From the NCBI GenBank assembly GCA_002410715.1, contig DHOG01000050.1:1-5489 (forward strand): a stretch of DNA of 5,489 bases. Direction: 5' to 3'. The notes beneath the pieces are model-generated. The model worked only from the letters and a program-made list of their open reading frames with translations. It was not told the origin of the DNA and made no database searches. This DNA comes from Ruminococcaceae bacterium UBA5396. GTDB lineage: Bacteria > Bacillota > Clostridia > Oscillospirales > Acutalibacteraceae. A program made the position numbers and the translations under genes. This document shows positions 1-4,867 of this stretch, one piece after another. How positions within the stretch are numbered: position 1 is the first letter of the stretch; each line of letters opens with the position of its first letter.

Positions 1-109
1 TATCAATACAACGCACTCAACATGCAACGAGCTCATGAGTTTAATGTCCTATATGTAAATTACCAAATATTAGGTTAAGAAAATAAGTCGCCGCTGTATT
101 TTGCGTTTT

Positions 110-178
110 GTGTATACACGGAAATAAGTCCATGGTCAGAAGTTGAGTGAACGAGATTGATGTTTTTCCGTGTATGTA
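110..178. repeat. imperfect inverted repeat around TACACGGAAA
   Basis: TACACGGAAA near 115-124 recurs in inverted orientation as TTTCCGTGTA near 165-176, about 40 bases away. The left arm contains the palindrome GTGTATACAC. No T-run follows either arm, so this does not look like a terminator. It could be a protein-binding site or the end of a mobile element. This is sequence observation only. Confidence 0.35.
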
Positions 179-186
179 TAAAACGA

Positions 187-226
187 ACCAATTTTAGTTA
201 ATAAATGTAAAATTACCGATTTTAGT
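187..226. repeat. 12-base direct repeat pair ACC(A/G)ATTTTAGT
   Basis: ACCAATTTTAGT (187-198) and ACCGATTTTAGT (215-226) match at 11 of 12 positions with a 28-base offset, downstream of the minus-strand operon. The A+T-rich setting makes chance plausible. No function is assigned. Confidence 0.35.
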
Positions 227-271
227 GCCAGTTCGTCTGCGAGGACATATCCACCAATAGATTTAAAGCAG

Positions 272-595
272 TTAGTCATTTTTGAATAAGTTATATCCAT
301 GCTCTCTATGATAACTCGGGCCATGCGGGATTTCATCTCCCCATGCTCTTTTGCTTAACGCGGAATCAAATAAACGCAACAAGTTCTGCAAGCTAACTGC
401 CATTGAAAAATTGTCACCGGCAGAACAATATTGTTTTCTGACAATTTCTCTCTCGGTATTTAACACTTGATCTGACACTGTTTCAAACCATTTGCTACTA
501 TATTTCTGTGGTTCTCTACCGCTCAATAATTTGTACACTCCAAATCCTGTAGCCGCAAGACCAACACCTACTCCTAATACTTTCTTTATATCCAT
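272..595 (-). CDS. small single-pass membrane protein, unknown function (107 aa)
   Basis: The function is not known. The start is the ATG at 593-595, preceded by GGAGGA with a 6-base gap; an ATG eight codons upstream lies ahead of this site and is less likely. Residues 1-25 are a short basic stretch, a Gly/Ala/Val-rich hydrophobic helix and then a charged region, which fits one N-terminal membrane anchor with the rest cytoplasmic. The C-terminal half is polar, with aromatic and charged residues: LLRLFDSALSKRAWGDE, then SYHREHG, ending FKND. From memory, short clostridial proteins ending in a similar HREHG-type tail occur, so I read the tail as genuine. It is the last gene of the minus-strand operon, 28 bases after the 513-aa gene, and probably co-transcribed with it. 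Codon use matches its neighbours. Confident that it is a gene, not of its role. Confidence 0.72.
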   Translation of the reverse strand: MDIKKVLGVGVGLAATGFGVYKLLSGREPQKYSSKWFETVSDQVLNTEREIVRKQYCSAGDNFSMAVSLQNLLRLFDSALSKRAWGDEIPHGPSYHREHGYNLFKND

Positions 596-601
596 CCGAT
601 T

Positions 602-607
602 TCCTCC
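602..607 (-). promoter_or_regulatory. ribosome binding site deciding the 107-aa start
   Basis: GGAGGA on the minus strand, 6 bases before the ATG at 595. It lies inside the longer possible reading frame and so favours the shorter protein. Confidence 0.7.
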
Positions 608-623
608 ATTCCTCAACATTATA

Positions 624-2165
624 TTATTCTAAATCTGGTAAATTAAAGTTCTCATCCGTGCATTTACGAATGATTCGCTTAGTCTTTTCAACAGGCAATG
701 GAACATTCTCTACACTGAAGTATTCGATGTTCACTACCTCCACAACTGCCTCATGGTTATCCTTTCCAACCGGGACAAGAACAAAATCACCAATCTCTAT
801 GCTGTCATCATCCGTCAGATAATAATAAGATTTCTGTCCTTCATCGAAAACCACGCTGCAATATATATAATCCGTGGTAAGGCGCTTTACTTTTCCATAC
901 ACAGATGGGTCAAGAATTTCTCCTAAACCATAAAAACGTATGAAGCCAAACACTGCATCTGCAAATTCCTCAAAATCGTCCGGCAAACCGTTTTTATCAA
1001 ATGTCCCTGTGATAATTTTTTGGGGGTTCTTTTTATAATCTATCGTAATTTTATAGTCCTTGGTTTCATTCGGATTTTCTACTGCATCATCAGGATTACC
1101 TACAATGTTTCCAAATAAGTCCTCTGCATCAAAGTCATCTAAAAGACCCTCTATACCACCTTCAATTTCATACTTACGTGAAACCTTACAACCAGTTCCA
1201 ATGTTCTGAATATGCTCAAGGGTTTCTTTTTCTCTATCAATAATTAGTTGTTCCGTATAATCCCAAGTTACAAACTCCCATGTAGCACCTTCCGGCACTT
1301 CCTTCGGTTTGATTTTAGTCACTCTATGATAATCCAGTACAATTCGCTTAATCTTATCAGGTTTATTATTGCCATCGAAGACATATAAGTTCGGTAGTCC
1401 TAAAGTATCCCTAATCAAATCAGATAGGTCAATGCCATCAACTTCAAAATCGGCACATAGAGAACCTCGGAATTTATATGTCTTGCCATCGGTGTTTGTC
1501 AGTTCCATTACCCAATCACCGATATCGGCAGCGAAAATTTCATCGTAACCATTGCTGAAATAAGCCACAATAGCATCAAATAATTTATCTGTGTCTGCTT
1601 TTTCAATTTTGAAATTACGGCTCCGTGCCTTTTCGTATCTTTCTCCACCATGTCCGAAGTTATATCCAGAAAACCAGATGCGACCCTCATCATTGATGGT
1701 AAGATGCTGTTCCACTTCCTCGTCTGGTTCAGGCATAGGTCCGTAACAAATATTATTAGACACAATACGCATCTTTTTTAATGTTCCTTGAAATATGAAA
1801 GGATTTTCTCCGGAAAGCAGTGCCAAACGGCTGAGTGCCAAGATAAACCACGCTCGATTCTGTGGTTCTAAAATTTCCGTACCTGTGTATGCCCAGTGGT
1901 TAAAATATCGCCATTGGGAGTAAATGGCAGAACCAAGCAATGAAATATCTGTGATGTCATCAATTACTTTATCAAGTTCATCGCTGTTGTTGACAGCAGC
2001 ACCATAAACACGTTCAAAGGCATGACCACAGTCCATCTCAAAGCCAAGTGCAGTGCAATCATCTGCCATATAGTGGTCAATGAGTTCTATGTAATTTATT
2101 TTCTGGTCTCTGAATTTATCAATCCACTTCACAGCGAACTCATGTATCTGTTTCATATCAGCCAC
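624..2165 (-). CDS. multidomain acidic protein of unknown function (513 aa)
   Basis: I recognise this as a hypothetical type found in clostridia but cannot name a function. The start is the GTG at 2163-2165, which sits 8 bases after a perfect AAGGAGGTGA. A GTG three codons upstream lies inside that site, and the next ATG is 17 bases away. Four parts are visible. Residues 1-115 are helical and rich in Trp/Tyr/His (SQWRYFNHWAY). Residues 155-290 include a strand pair and RGSL. Residues 340-420 are very acidic, followed by a module resembling the middle one. Residues 430-500 form a beta-rich tail with EIGDFVLVPVG, reminiscent of the small beta-barrel-like domains in nucleic-acid or ligand-binding proteins. 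No signal peptide, membrane helix or nuclease motif is seen. It follows the broken DUF262 gene in one operon, so it may be an accessory or sensor of that system. That role is inferred from position only. Confidence 0.85.
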   Translation of the reverse strand: MADMKQIHEFAVKWIDKFRDQKINYIELIDHYMADDCTALGFEMDCGHAFERVYGAAVNNSDELDKVIDDITDISLLGSAIYSQWRYFNHWAYTGTEILEPQNRAWFILALSRLALLSGENPFIFQGTLKKMRIVSNNICYGPMPEPDEEVEQHLTINDEGRIWFSGYNFGHGGERYEKARSRNFKIEKADTDKLFDAIVAYFSNGYDEIFAADIGDWVMELTNTDGKTYKFRGSLCADFEVDGIDLSDLIRDTLGLPNLYVFDGNNKPDKIKRIVLDYHRVTKIKPKEVPEGATWEFVTWDYTEQLIIDREKETLEHIQNIGTGCKVSRKYEIEGGIEGLLDDFDAEDLFGNIVGNPDDAVENPNETKDYKITIDYKKNPQKIITGTFDKNGLPDDFEEFADAVFGFIRFYGLGEILDPSVYGKVKRLTTDYIYCSVVFDEGQKSYYYLTDDDSIEIGDFVLVPVGKDNHEAVVEVVNIEYFSVENVPLPVEKTKRIIRKCTDENFNLPDLE

Positions 2166-2170
2166 CGTGG

Positions 2171-2180
2171 TCACCTCCTT
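2171..2180 (-). promoter_or_regulatory. perfect Shine-Dalgarno sequence setting a GTG start
   Basis: AAGGAGGTGA matches the 3' end of 16S rRNA over ten bases. It points to the GTG at 2163-2165 rather than the GTG within itself at 2172-2174. Such a strong site suggests the 513-aa protein is translated efficiently despite following a wrecked gene. Confidence 0.8.
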
Positions 2181-2203
2181 CGCATTCTCGACAGCAATTA
2201 AAC

Positions 2204-2424
2204 TTACCCCAGCAACTGACGAATCCTAACCGTCAGCAAAACCTTACGCTTCTCATAGAACTCTTCAAAGTAGGATAATCTAAAAGAATGGAGTCCCAGA
2301 GTTTTTCAATCTGTTCCATGTTCCATACATACTGCCTTTGAAACGCAGGCATAACATACTTGCCGTTTTTGATATGCTCCAGTGCCTCATATATCGTGAT
2401 GCTGTTATCAATTAAAACGCTCAT
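2204..2424 (-). pseudogene. DUF262 (GmrSD/ParB-like nuclease) gene, internal deletion
   Basis: The ATG at 2422-2424 follows GAGGAG and lies 3 bases after the stop of the 171-aa gene. The first ~50 codons are a clear DUF262 N-terminus: MPAFQRQYVW, then MEQIEKLWDSILLDYP, where the FQRxxVW-type motif belongs to the ParB/Srx-like NTPase-nuclease fold of GmrS and related proteins. After LLDYP the frame leaves the family and stops at 2233-2235 (63 aa). In a second frame, from about 2278 to a stop at 2204-2206, the DNA reads YFEEFYEKRK followed by VLLTVRIRQLLG. This looks like the charged helical C-terminal end of a long protein. DUF262 proteins usually have several hundred residues, so about 90 percent of the gene is gone, with a frame change at the join near 2270-2278. 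That the tail belongs to the same gene is inferred. The 63-aa product lacks most of the fold and should be inactive. Confidence 0.78.
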
Positions 2425-2427
2425 TGT

Positions 2428-2943
2428 TTACTCCTCTCCGGCATAAAAACTACCCTTGTACTGCATTAAGGTTTCTTCAACCTCGTCCCAAATCCATACA
2501 CGTTCACCGTCATCTTCAAAGACTTTTCCGTGCGATTTAGGACCGTCCAGTTTCATTTGAGAGTAGTTGTTCCTAAAGGTAGGAACATATAAATCCGGAC
2601 GCTCTTTATCACTACACAAGCGTTCCATCATAATCAAAGTGGCTTCTCCGGCTATATCAATAGACATAAAATATGCCTTAATAATCTTGTGGTTGTACTG
2701 GTTTGGCTTTAATGCCCACATCGGAATTCGCTGCAATGCTTTTCCATAAAAATCCTTATGCTCATCTGTTTGTTTTGAAACTTTTGGTGTGTACTCTTTT
2801 GACGCATTTTCAAATACTTGTGCGATATACCAACGGAGACAGGCATCAGCAGCCTTTTCAGATGTATCTCCGGATAAATTGAGTGCCATATTAAATTTCT
2901 CATATACATCTGAATCCACTTCAAAGAATATATTTTTCTGCAT
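2428..2943 (-). CDS. ribbon-helix-helix-like protein with unknown C-terminal domain (171 aa)
   Basis: First gene of the minus-strand operon. The start is the ATG at 2941-2943 after GGAGG with a 7-base gap; an ATG six codons upstream lies ahead of that site and is rejected. Residues 1-45 (KNIFFEVDSDVYEKF, a short loop, then a helix with ACLRWYIAQVF) have the strand-helix-helix pattern of ribbon-helix-helix DNA-binding or dimerisation domains. Residues 64-165 form a separate conserved-looking domain with RIPMWALKPNQYNHKII, then HGKVFEDDGERVWIW and a final helix. I do not recognise that domain by name. The protein has no membrane segment. Its stop is 3 bases from the start of the DUF262 gene, so the two were translationally linked. 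It may be a regulator or a DNA-targeting partner of the lost nuclease (inferred). Confidence 0.8.
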   Translation of the reverse strand: MQKNIFFEVDSDVYEKFNMALNLSGDTSEKAADACLRWYIAQVFENASKEYTPKVSKQTDEHKDFYGKALQRIPMWALKPNQYNHKIIKAYFMSIDIAGEATLIMMERLCSDKERPDLYVPTFRNNYSQMKLDGPKSHGKVFEDDGERVWIWDEVEETLMQYKGSFYAGEE

Positions 2944-2980
2944 TATTTTACCTCCGTTCACTTATAATACACCATTTTAT

Positions 2981-3009
2981 ATTATATGCATTCTTAGTTG
3001 ATTTGTCAA
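2981..3009 (-). promoter_or_regulatory. perfect consensus sigma-A promoter of the left operon
   Basis: On the minus strand TTGACA (3009-3004) is followed by exactly 17 bases and TATAAT (2986-2981). The start ATG lies about 38 bases beyond the -10 box. All twelve consensus positions match, so constitutive strong expression is expected unless a repressor acts. The ribbon-helix-helix-like product of the first gene would be a natural candidate for autoregulation. The last flanking terminator (3041-3071) lies just upstream and insulates this promoter. Confidence 0.88.
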
Positions 3010-3040
3010 TACTCATAGACTAATTCACGGCACTGCAAAA

Positions 3041-3071
3041 CAACAGAAAAACCCCCTGCATTGTTGCAAGG
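3041..3071 (-). terminator. rho-independent terminator after the recombinase relic
   Basis: On the minus strand CCTTGCA, loop ACAA, TGCAGGG forms a 7-pair stem (one G-U pair), followed by GG and a T-rich run TTTTTCTGTTGTTTT. It sits 16 bases after the stop of the recombinase remnant, so it is probably that gene's original terminator. It now separates the relic from the left operon promoter. Confidence 0.75.
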
Positions 3072-3087
3072 TAAATTCCGTAAAATC

Positions 3088-3186
3088 TTATCTTCTCACA
3101 TCCACGCTTGTGCCGGATTTGAACTCCGCAGAGACTCTTTCGTCGTAGACCGTGATTTTCTCAATCAGCTTGCTTTCTCTTTTTAT
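3088..3186 (-). pseudogene. serine recombinase, C-terminal relic (32 codons)
   Basis: Read on the minus strand, the DNA encodes KLIEKITVYDERVSAEFKSG then TSVDVRR and a TAA at 3088-3090. This is a very familiar ending of large serine site-specific recombinases of Firmicute phages and conjugative or mobilisable elements (LIEKxxVY...EFKSG). An in-frame stop at 3187-3189 closes the frame upstream, and nothing 5' of it resembles the rest of such a protein, which normally exceeds 450 residues. No catalytic serine domain or zinc ribbon is present. The relic keeps its terminator at 3041-3071. It is best read as the scar of a lost or rearranged integrative element; the family call is from memory of the motif. 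Confidence 0.7.
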
Positions 3187-3197
3187 TTATAGCTTTC

Positions 3198-3220
3198 TGC
3201 CGATTGAACGCTCGTCGGCA
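3198..3220. repeat. short hairpin TGCCGA/TCGGCA
   Basis: TGCCGA (3198-3203) and TCGGCA (3215-3220) form a perfect 6-pair stem with an 11-base loop. No T-run follows on either strand, so it is not a clear terminator. It may be element debris or a binding site. Confidence 0.35.
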
Positions 3221-3237
3221 CCTTGGGGTGTAAGCCT

Positions 3238-3248
3238 TGTGCTGCACA
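3238..3248. repeat. palindrome TGTGC-T-GCACA
   Basis: A perfect 5-base inverted repeat around a central T, about 100 bases upstream of the regulator promoter. It overlaps a GCTGC pentamer. It could be a regulator-binding site, but it lies far from the -35 box. Confidence 0.3.
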
Positions 3249-3316
3249 CATTTTGGAATAATTAAAAGGTGCGGCAAAATTAAAAAGTTGTTCTTGCACT
3301 TCACATAAAAGATTTA

Positions 3317-3365
3317 CGCTGCGTTAGTGCAGCAATTTTCAAAAATATATTGCAAATTCGCAGCG
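3317..3365. repeat. inverted repeat CGCTGCG/CGCAGCG spanning the regulator promoter
   Basis: CGCTGCG (3317-3323) and its exact complement CGCAGCG (3359-3365) bracket the -35 box of the regulator promoter, and a third arm GCAGC (3329-3333) pairs locally with the first. The placement over the -35 and spacer suits an operator for the XRE-type protein encoded just downstream, or methylation-sensitive control. Both are inferences. Confidence 0.4.
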
Positions 3366-3378
3366 ACCGTGGTATAAT
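3350..3378 (+). promoter_or_regulatory. promoter of the regulator-methyltransferase operon
   Basis: TTGCAA (3350-3355; four of six match), a 17-base spacer and a perfect TATAAT (3373-3378). Transcription should begin near 3385, which is the first base of the Shine-Dalgarno GAGGTG (3385-3390). The leader would then be only about 13 bases long, an arrangement like that of short-leader controller genes in restriction-modification systems. Confidence 0.75.
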
Positions 3379-3384
3379 AAAATA

Positions 3385-3390
3385 GAGGTG
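3385..3390 (+). promoter_or_regulatory. ribosome binding site at the predicted transcript 5' end
   Basis: GAGGTG, 7 bases before the ATG at 3398. It nearly coincides with the predicted transcription start, so the transcript may begin with the ribosome binding site itself. Confidence 0.6.
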
Positions 3391-3397
3391 GATTAGC

Positions 3398-3742
3398 ATG
3401 AGTAGCTTAGGAACTTATTTAAAAGAAATGCGGAACAAATGCCACCTCAGCCTTAAAGACGTGCAGGAACAGTGCGGCGTGACAGATTCTAAGCTCAGCA
3501 AGCTGGAACGAGGGAAAGGTAAAATTCTTTCTCCACAAGAACTAAAAAAGCTTGCACATCTTTATGGAATTGGCATTGTTCCACTTTACATTATGGCAGG
3601 TTATTTGGATGAAAGCGACCTATTGGCATATCAGCTGGTCTTTGACAATGCAGGTCTTCTAAATGAAGAAGAGCGGCAAAGTGTCCAAACGCAAATCAAC
3701 TTGCTTACCAAAGGAAGGCTGGTATCTAAAAATGATTTTTAA
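3398..3742 (+). CDS. XRE-family helix-turn-helix regulator (114 aa)
   Basis: DNA-binding transcription regulator, probably controlling the methyltransferase that follows. Residues 5-70 form an HTH_3/XRE domain: LGTYLKEMR, LSLKDVQEQCGVTDSKLSKLERG and then LSPQELKKLAHLYGI, with the usual LERGK at the end of the recognition helix. Residues 71-114 add a short helical tail with EEERQSVQTQINLL that may support dimerisation. Typical restriction-modification C proteins are about 80 residues, so this one is longer and nearer general XRE regulators. The start ATG follows GAGGTG, and a promoter lies directly upstream. The last 11 bases overlap the start of the methyltransferase gene, implying translational coupling. 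Inverted repeats over its own promoter suit autoregulation (inferred). Confidence 0.88.
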   Translation: MSSLGTYLKEMRNKCHLSLKDVQEQCGVTDSKLSKLERGKGKILSPQELKKLAHLYGIGIVPLYIMAGYLDESDLLAYQLVFDNAGLLNEEERQSVQTQINLLTKGRLVSKNDF

Positions 3743-4784
3743 ACTCGGAGAACTTTTCTGCGGCCCTGGAGGATTGGCTTGGGGCGCAACAAATGCGGAT
3801 ATCGGAGATCCCAACTTTGGTATCGTACATGAGTGGGCAAATGACTATGATGAGAATACTTGTAAGACTTACAGACGGAACATTTGCCCAAATGAACCAG
3901 ACACGGTTTATCACGCTGACATTCGAAAGTTTGATCTTACAAAACTAACCCCTATCGACGCTTTTGCCTTTGGCTTTCCATGCAATGATTTCAGCGTAGT
4001 TGGAGAGCAGAAAGGAATTGATGGAGTCTATGGCCCGCTATATTCATATGGTGTTAAGGTTTTAAAAATGTACAGACCACAGTGGTTTTTGGCTGAGAAT
4101 GTGGGTGGCCTCCGCAATGCAAATGATGGTAAAGCATTCACCATGATTCTCGATTCGATGAGAGCTGCAGGTTACAAACTCTACCCTAATCTCTATAAAT
4201 TTGAAACTTATGGCGTGCCACAGGCTCGTCATCGGATTATAATCGTTGGCATTCGTGACGATTTAGATTTTGAATTTAAAATTCCATCTAACGCCCCATA
4301 TGCAAATATAGATAATACCTGCAAAACCGCCATTGAGGTGCCTCCAATCCATGCGGATGCACCAAACAACGAGCGGACAGTTCAATCAGCTACTGTTATC
4401 GAACGGCTCGAATATATCAAGCCTGGTCAAAACGCTTTTACTGCAGATTTACCAGAGAAATTAATGCTCCATGTTAAAGGCGCAAAAATCAGCCAAATTT
4501 ACAAGCGGCTTGACCCGGAAAAGCCCGCATATACTGTGACTGGAAGCGGAGGTGGAGGCACTCATATTTATCACTGGAAGGAGCCTCGGGCTTTGACGAA
4601 TCGTGAACGAGCAAGATTACAGACATTCCCCGACACCTATGTGTTCGAAGGCAACAAAGAGAGCGTTCGAAAACAGATTGGGATGGCCGTTCCATGCCGG
4701 GGGGCAAGAATAATCTTCGAAGCGATTCTCAAAACATTTGCCGGCATTCCGTATGAATCAATGGAAGCCAATATTGAAGAGTGA
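3732..4784 (+). CDS. DNA (cytosine-5-)-methyltransferase (350 aa)
   Basis: Transfers a methyl group from S-adenosylmethionine to C5 of cytosine in a short DNA target, protecting host DNA from the partner nuclease. Motif I is GELFCGPGG (residues 6-14), motif IV is FPCNDFS with catalytic Cys84, motif VI is ENV (122-124), motif VIII is QARHR (164-168), motif IX is RALTNRERARLQTFPD (286-301), and motif X is GMAVP (317-321). All are in standard order. The target recognition region between VIII and IX (about 178-262) is short, so a single simple target is likely; the target itself cannot be read. Two motifs are atypical: PCN instead of PCQ, and GMAVPC where GNAVPP is common. The ATG at 3732 starts just before motif I and overlaps the regulator by 11 bases. 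An AAGGAAGG lies 13 bases upstream. A farther ATG at 3663 has no ribosome binding site. The gene is intact. Confidence 0.95.
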   Translation: MIFKLGELFCGPGGLAWGATNADIGDPNFGIVHEWANDYDENTCKTYRRNICPNEPDTVYHADIRKFDLTKLTPIDAFAFGFPCNDFSVVGEQKGIDGVYGPLYSYGVKVLKMYRPQWFLAENVGGLRNANDGKAFTMILDSMRAAGYKLYPNLYKFETYGVPQARHRIIIVGIRDDLDFEFKIPSNAPYANIDNTCKTAIEVPPIHADAPNNERTVQSATVIERLEYIKPGQNAFTADLPEKLMLHVKGAKISQIYKRLDPEKPAYTVTGSGGGGTHIYHWKEPRALTNRERARLQTFPDTYVFEGNKESVRKQIGMAVPCRGARIIFEAILKTFAGIPYESMEANIEE

Positions 4785-4792
4785 AATTTTTC

Positions 4793-4830
4793 AGCCGTCG
4801 AGATTTTTTCTCGGCGGCTTTTGCATTTTA
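4793..4830 (+). terminator. rho-independent terminator of the methyltransferase operon
   Basis: AGCCGTCGAGA (4793-4803), a five-T loop and TCTCGGCGGCT (4809-4819) make an 11-pair stem with one G-T wobble, followed by TTTTGCATTTT. It begins 8 bases after the methyltransferase stop. On the minus strand it lacks a following T-run, so it acts best for the plus-strand transcript, but the strong stem could also slow transcription arriving from the convergent nuclease gene. Confidence 0.82.
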
Positions 4831-4850
4831 CGGAGTTACTTTTTCTCCGT
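4830..4850. repeat. second hairpin in the convergent intergenic gap
   Basis: ACGGAG (4830-4835) and CTCCGT (4845-4850) form a 6-pair stem with a nine-base loop, 17 bases past the stop of the convergent nuclease gene. No T-run follows on the minus strand, so it is at best a weak terminator or mRNA-stabilising stem. Confidence 0.4.
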
Positions 4851-4867
4851 TGTCACCATGCTCAATC

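Larger units (their letters stand above)
1..271. other. gene-free left edge with short repeats
   Basis: No coding region here is convincing. A 66-codon minus-strand frame runs from 336 to 136, but it overlaps the end of the 107-aa gene and has no proper ribosome binding site. The stretch is A+T-rich and holds a 10-base palindrome GTGTATACAC (110-119), a direct repeat AAATAAGTC (81-89 and 122-130) and a pair of 12-base direct repeats (187-198, 215-226). I see no rho-independent terminator for the minus-strand operon that ends at 272, so transcription may run on past this edge. Confidence 0.5.
3187..3349. other. gene-free spacer upstream of the R-M promoter
   Basis: No open frame here has protein-like content with a start and ribosome binding site. 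The stretch contains a hairpin (3198-3220), a perfect palindrome (3238-3248) and several GCWGC pentamers. On the minus strand ADERSIGRKL precedes the stop at 3187-3189, so part of this may be further debris from the recombinase or a neighbouring element gene. I cannot identify it. Confidence 0.5.

Noticed and set aside
136..356. Possible frameshift extending the 107-aa gene into the 66-codon frame down to 136 (AKEHGEMKSRMARV...).
   Set aside because: Dropping one base near 352-356 would join the frames, but the unshifted end (RAWGDE, then SYHREHG and FKND) looks like a genuine conserved tail, and the alternative frame has no well-spaced ribosome binding site of its own.
3100..3135. tRNA-like T-arm (GGATTTGAACTCC) on the plus strand.
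   Set aside because: No acceptor, D-arm or anticodon arm can be built around it, and the same bases encode the EFKSG segment of the recombinase relic.
3663..3731. Longer start for the methyltransferase at the ATG at 3663.
   Set aside because: It would add a basic 23-residue lead with no family match and a long overlap with the regulator, and it has no ribosome binding site. The ATG at 3732 starts directly before motif I.
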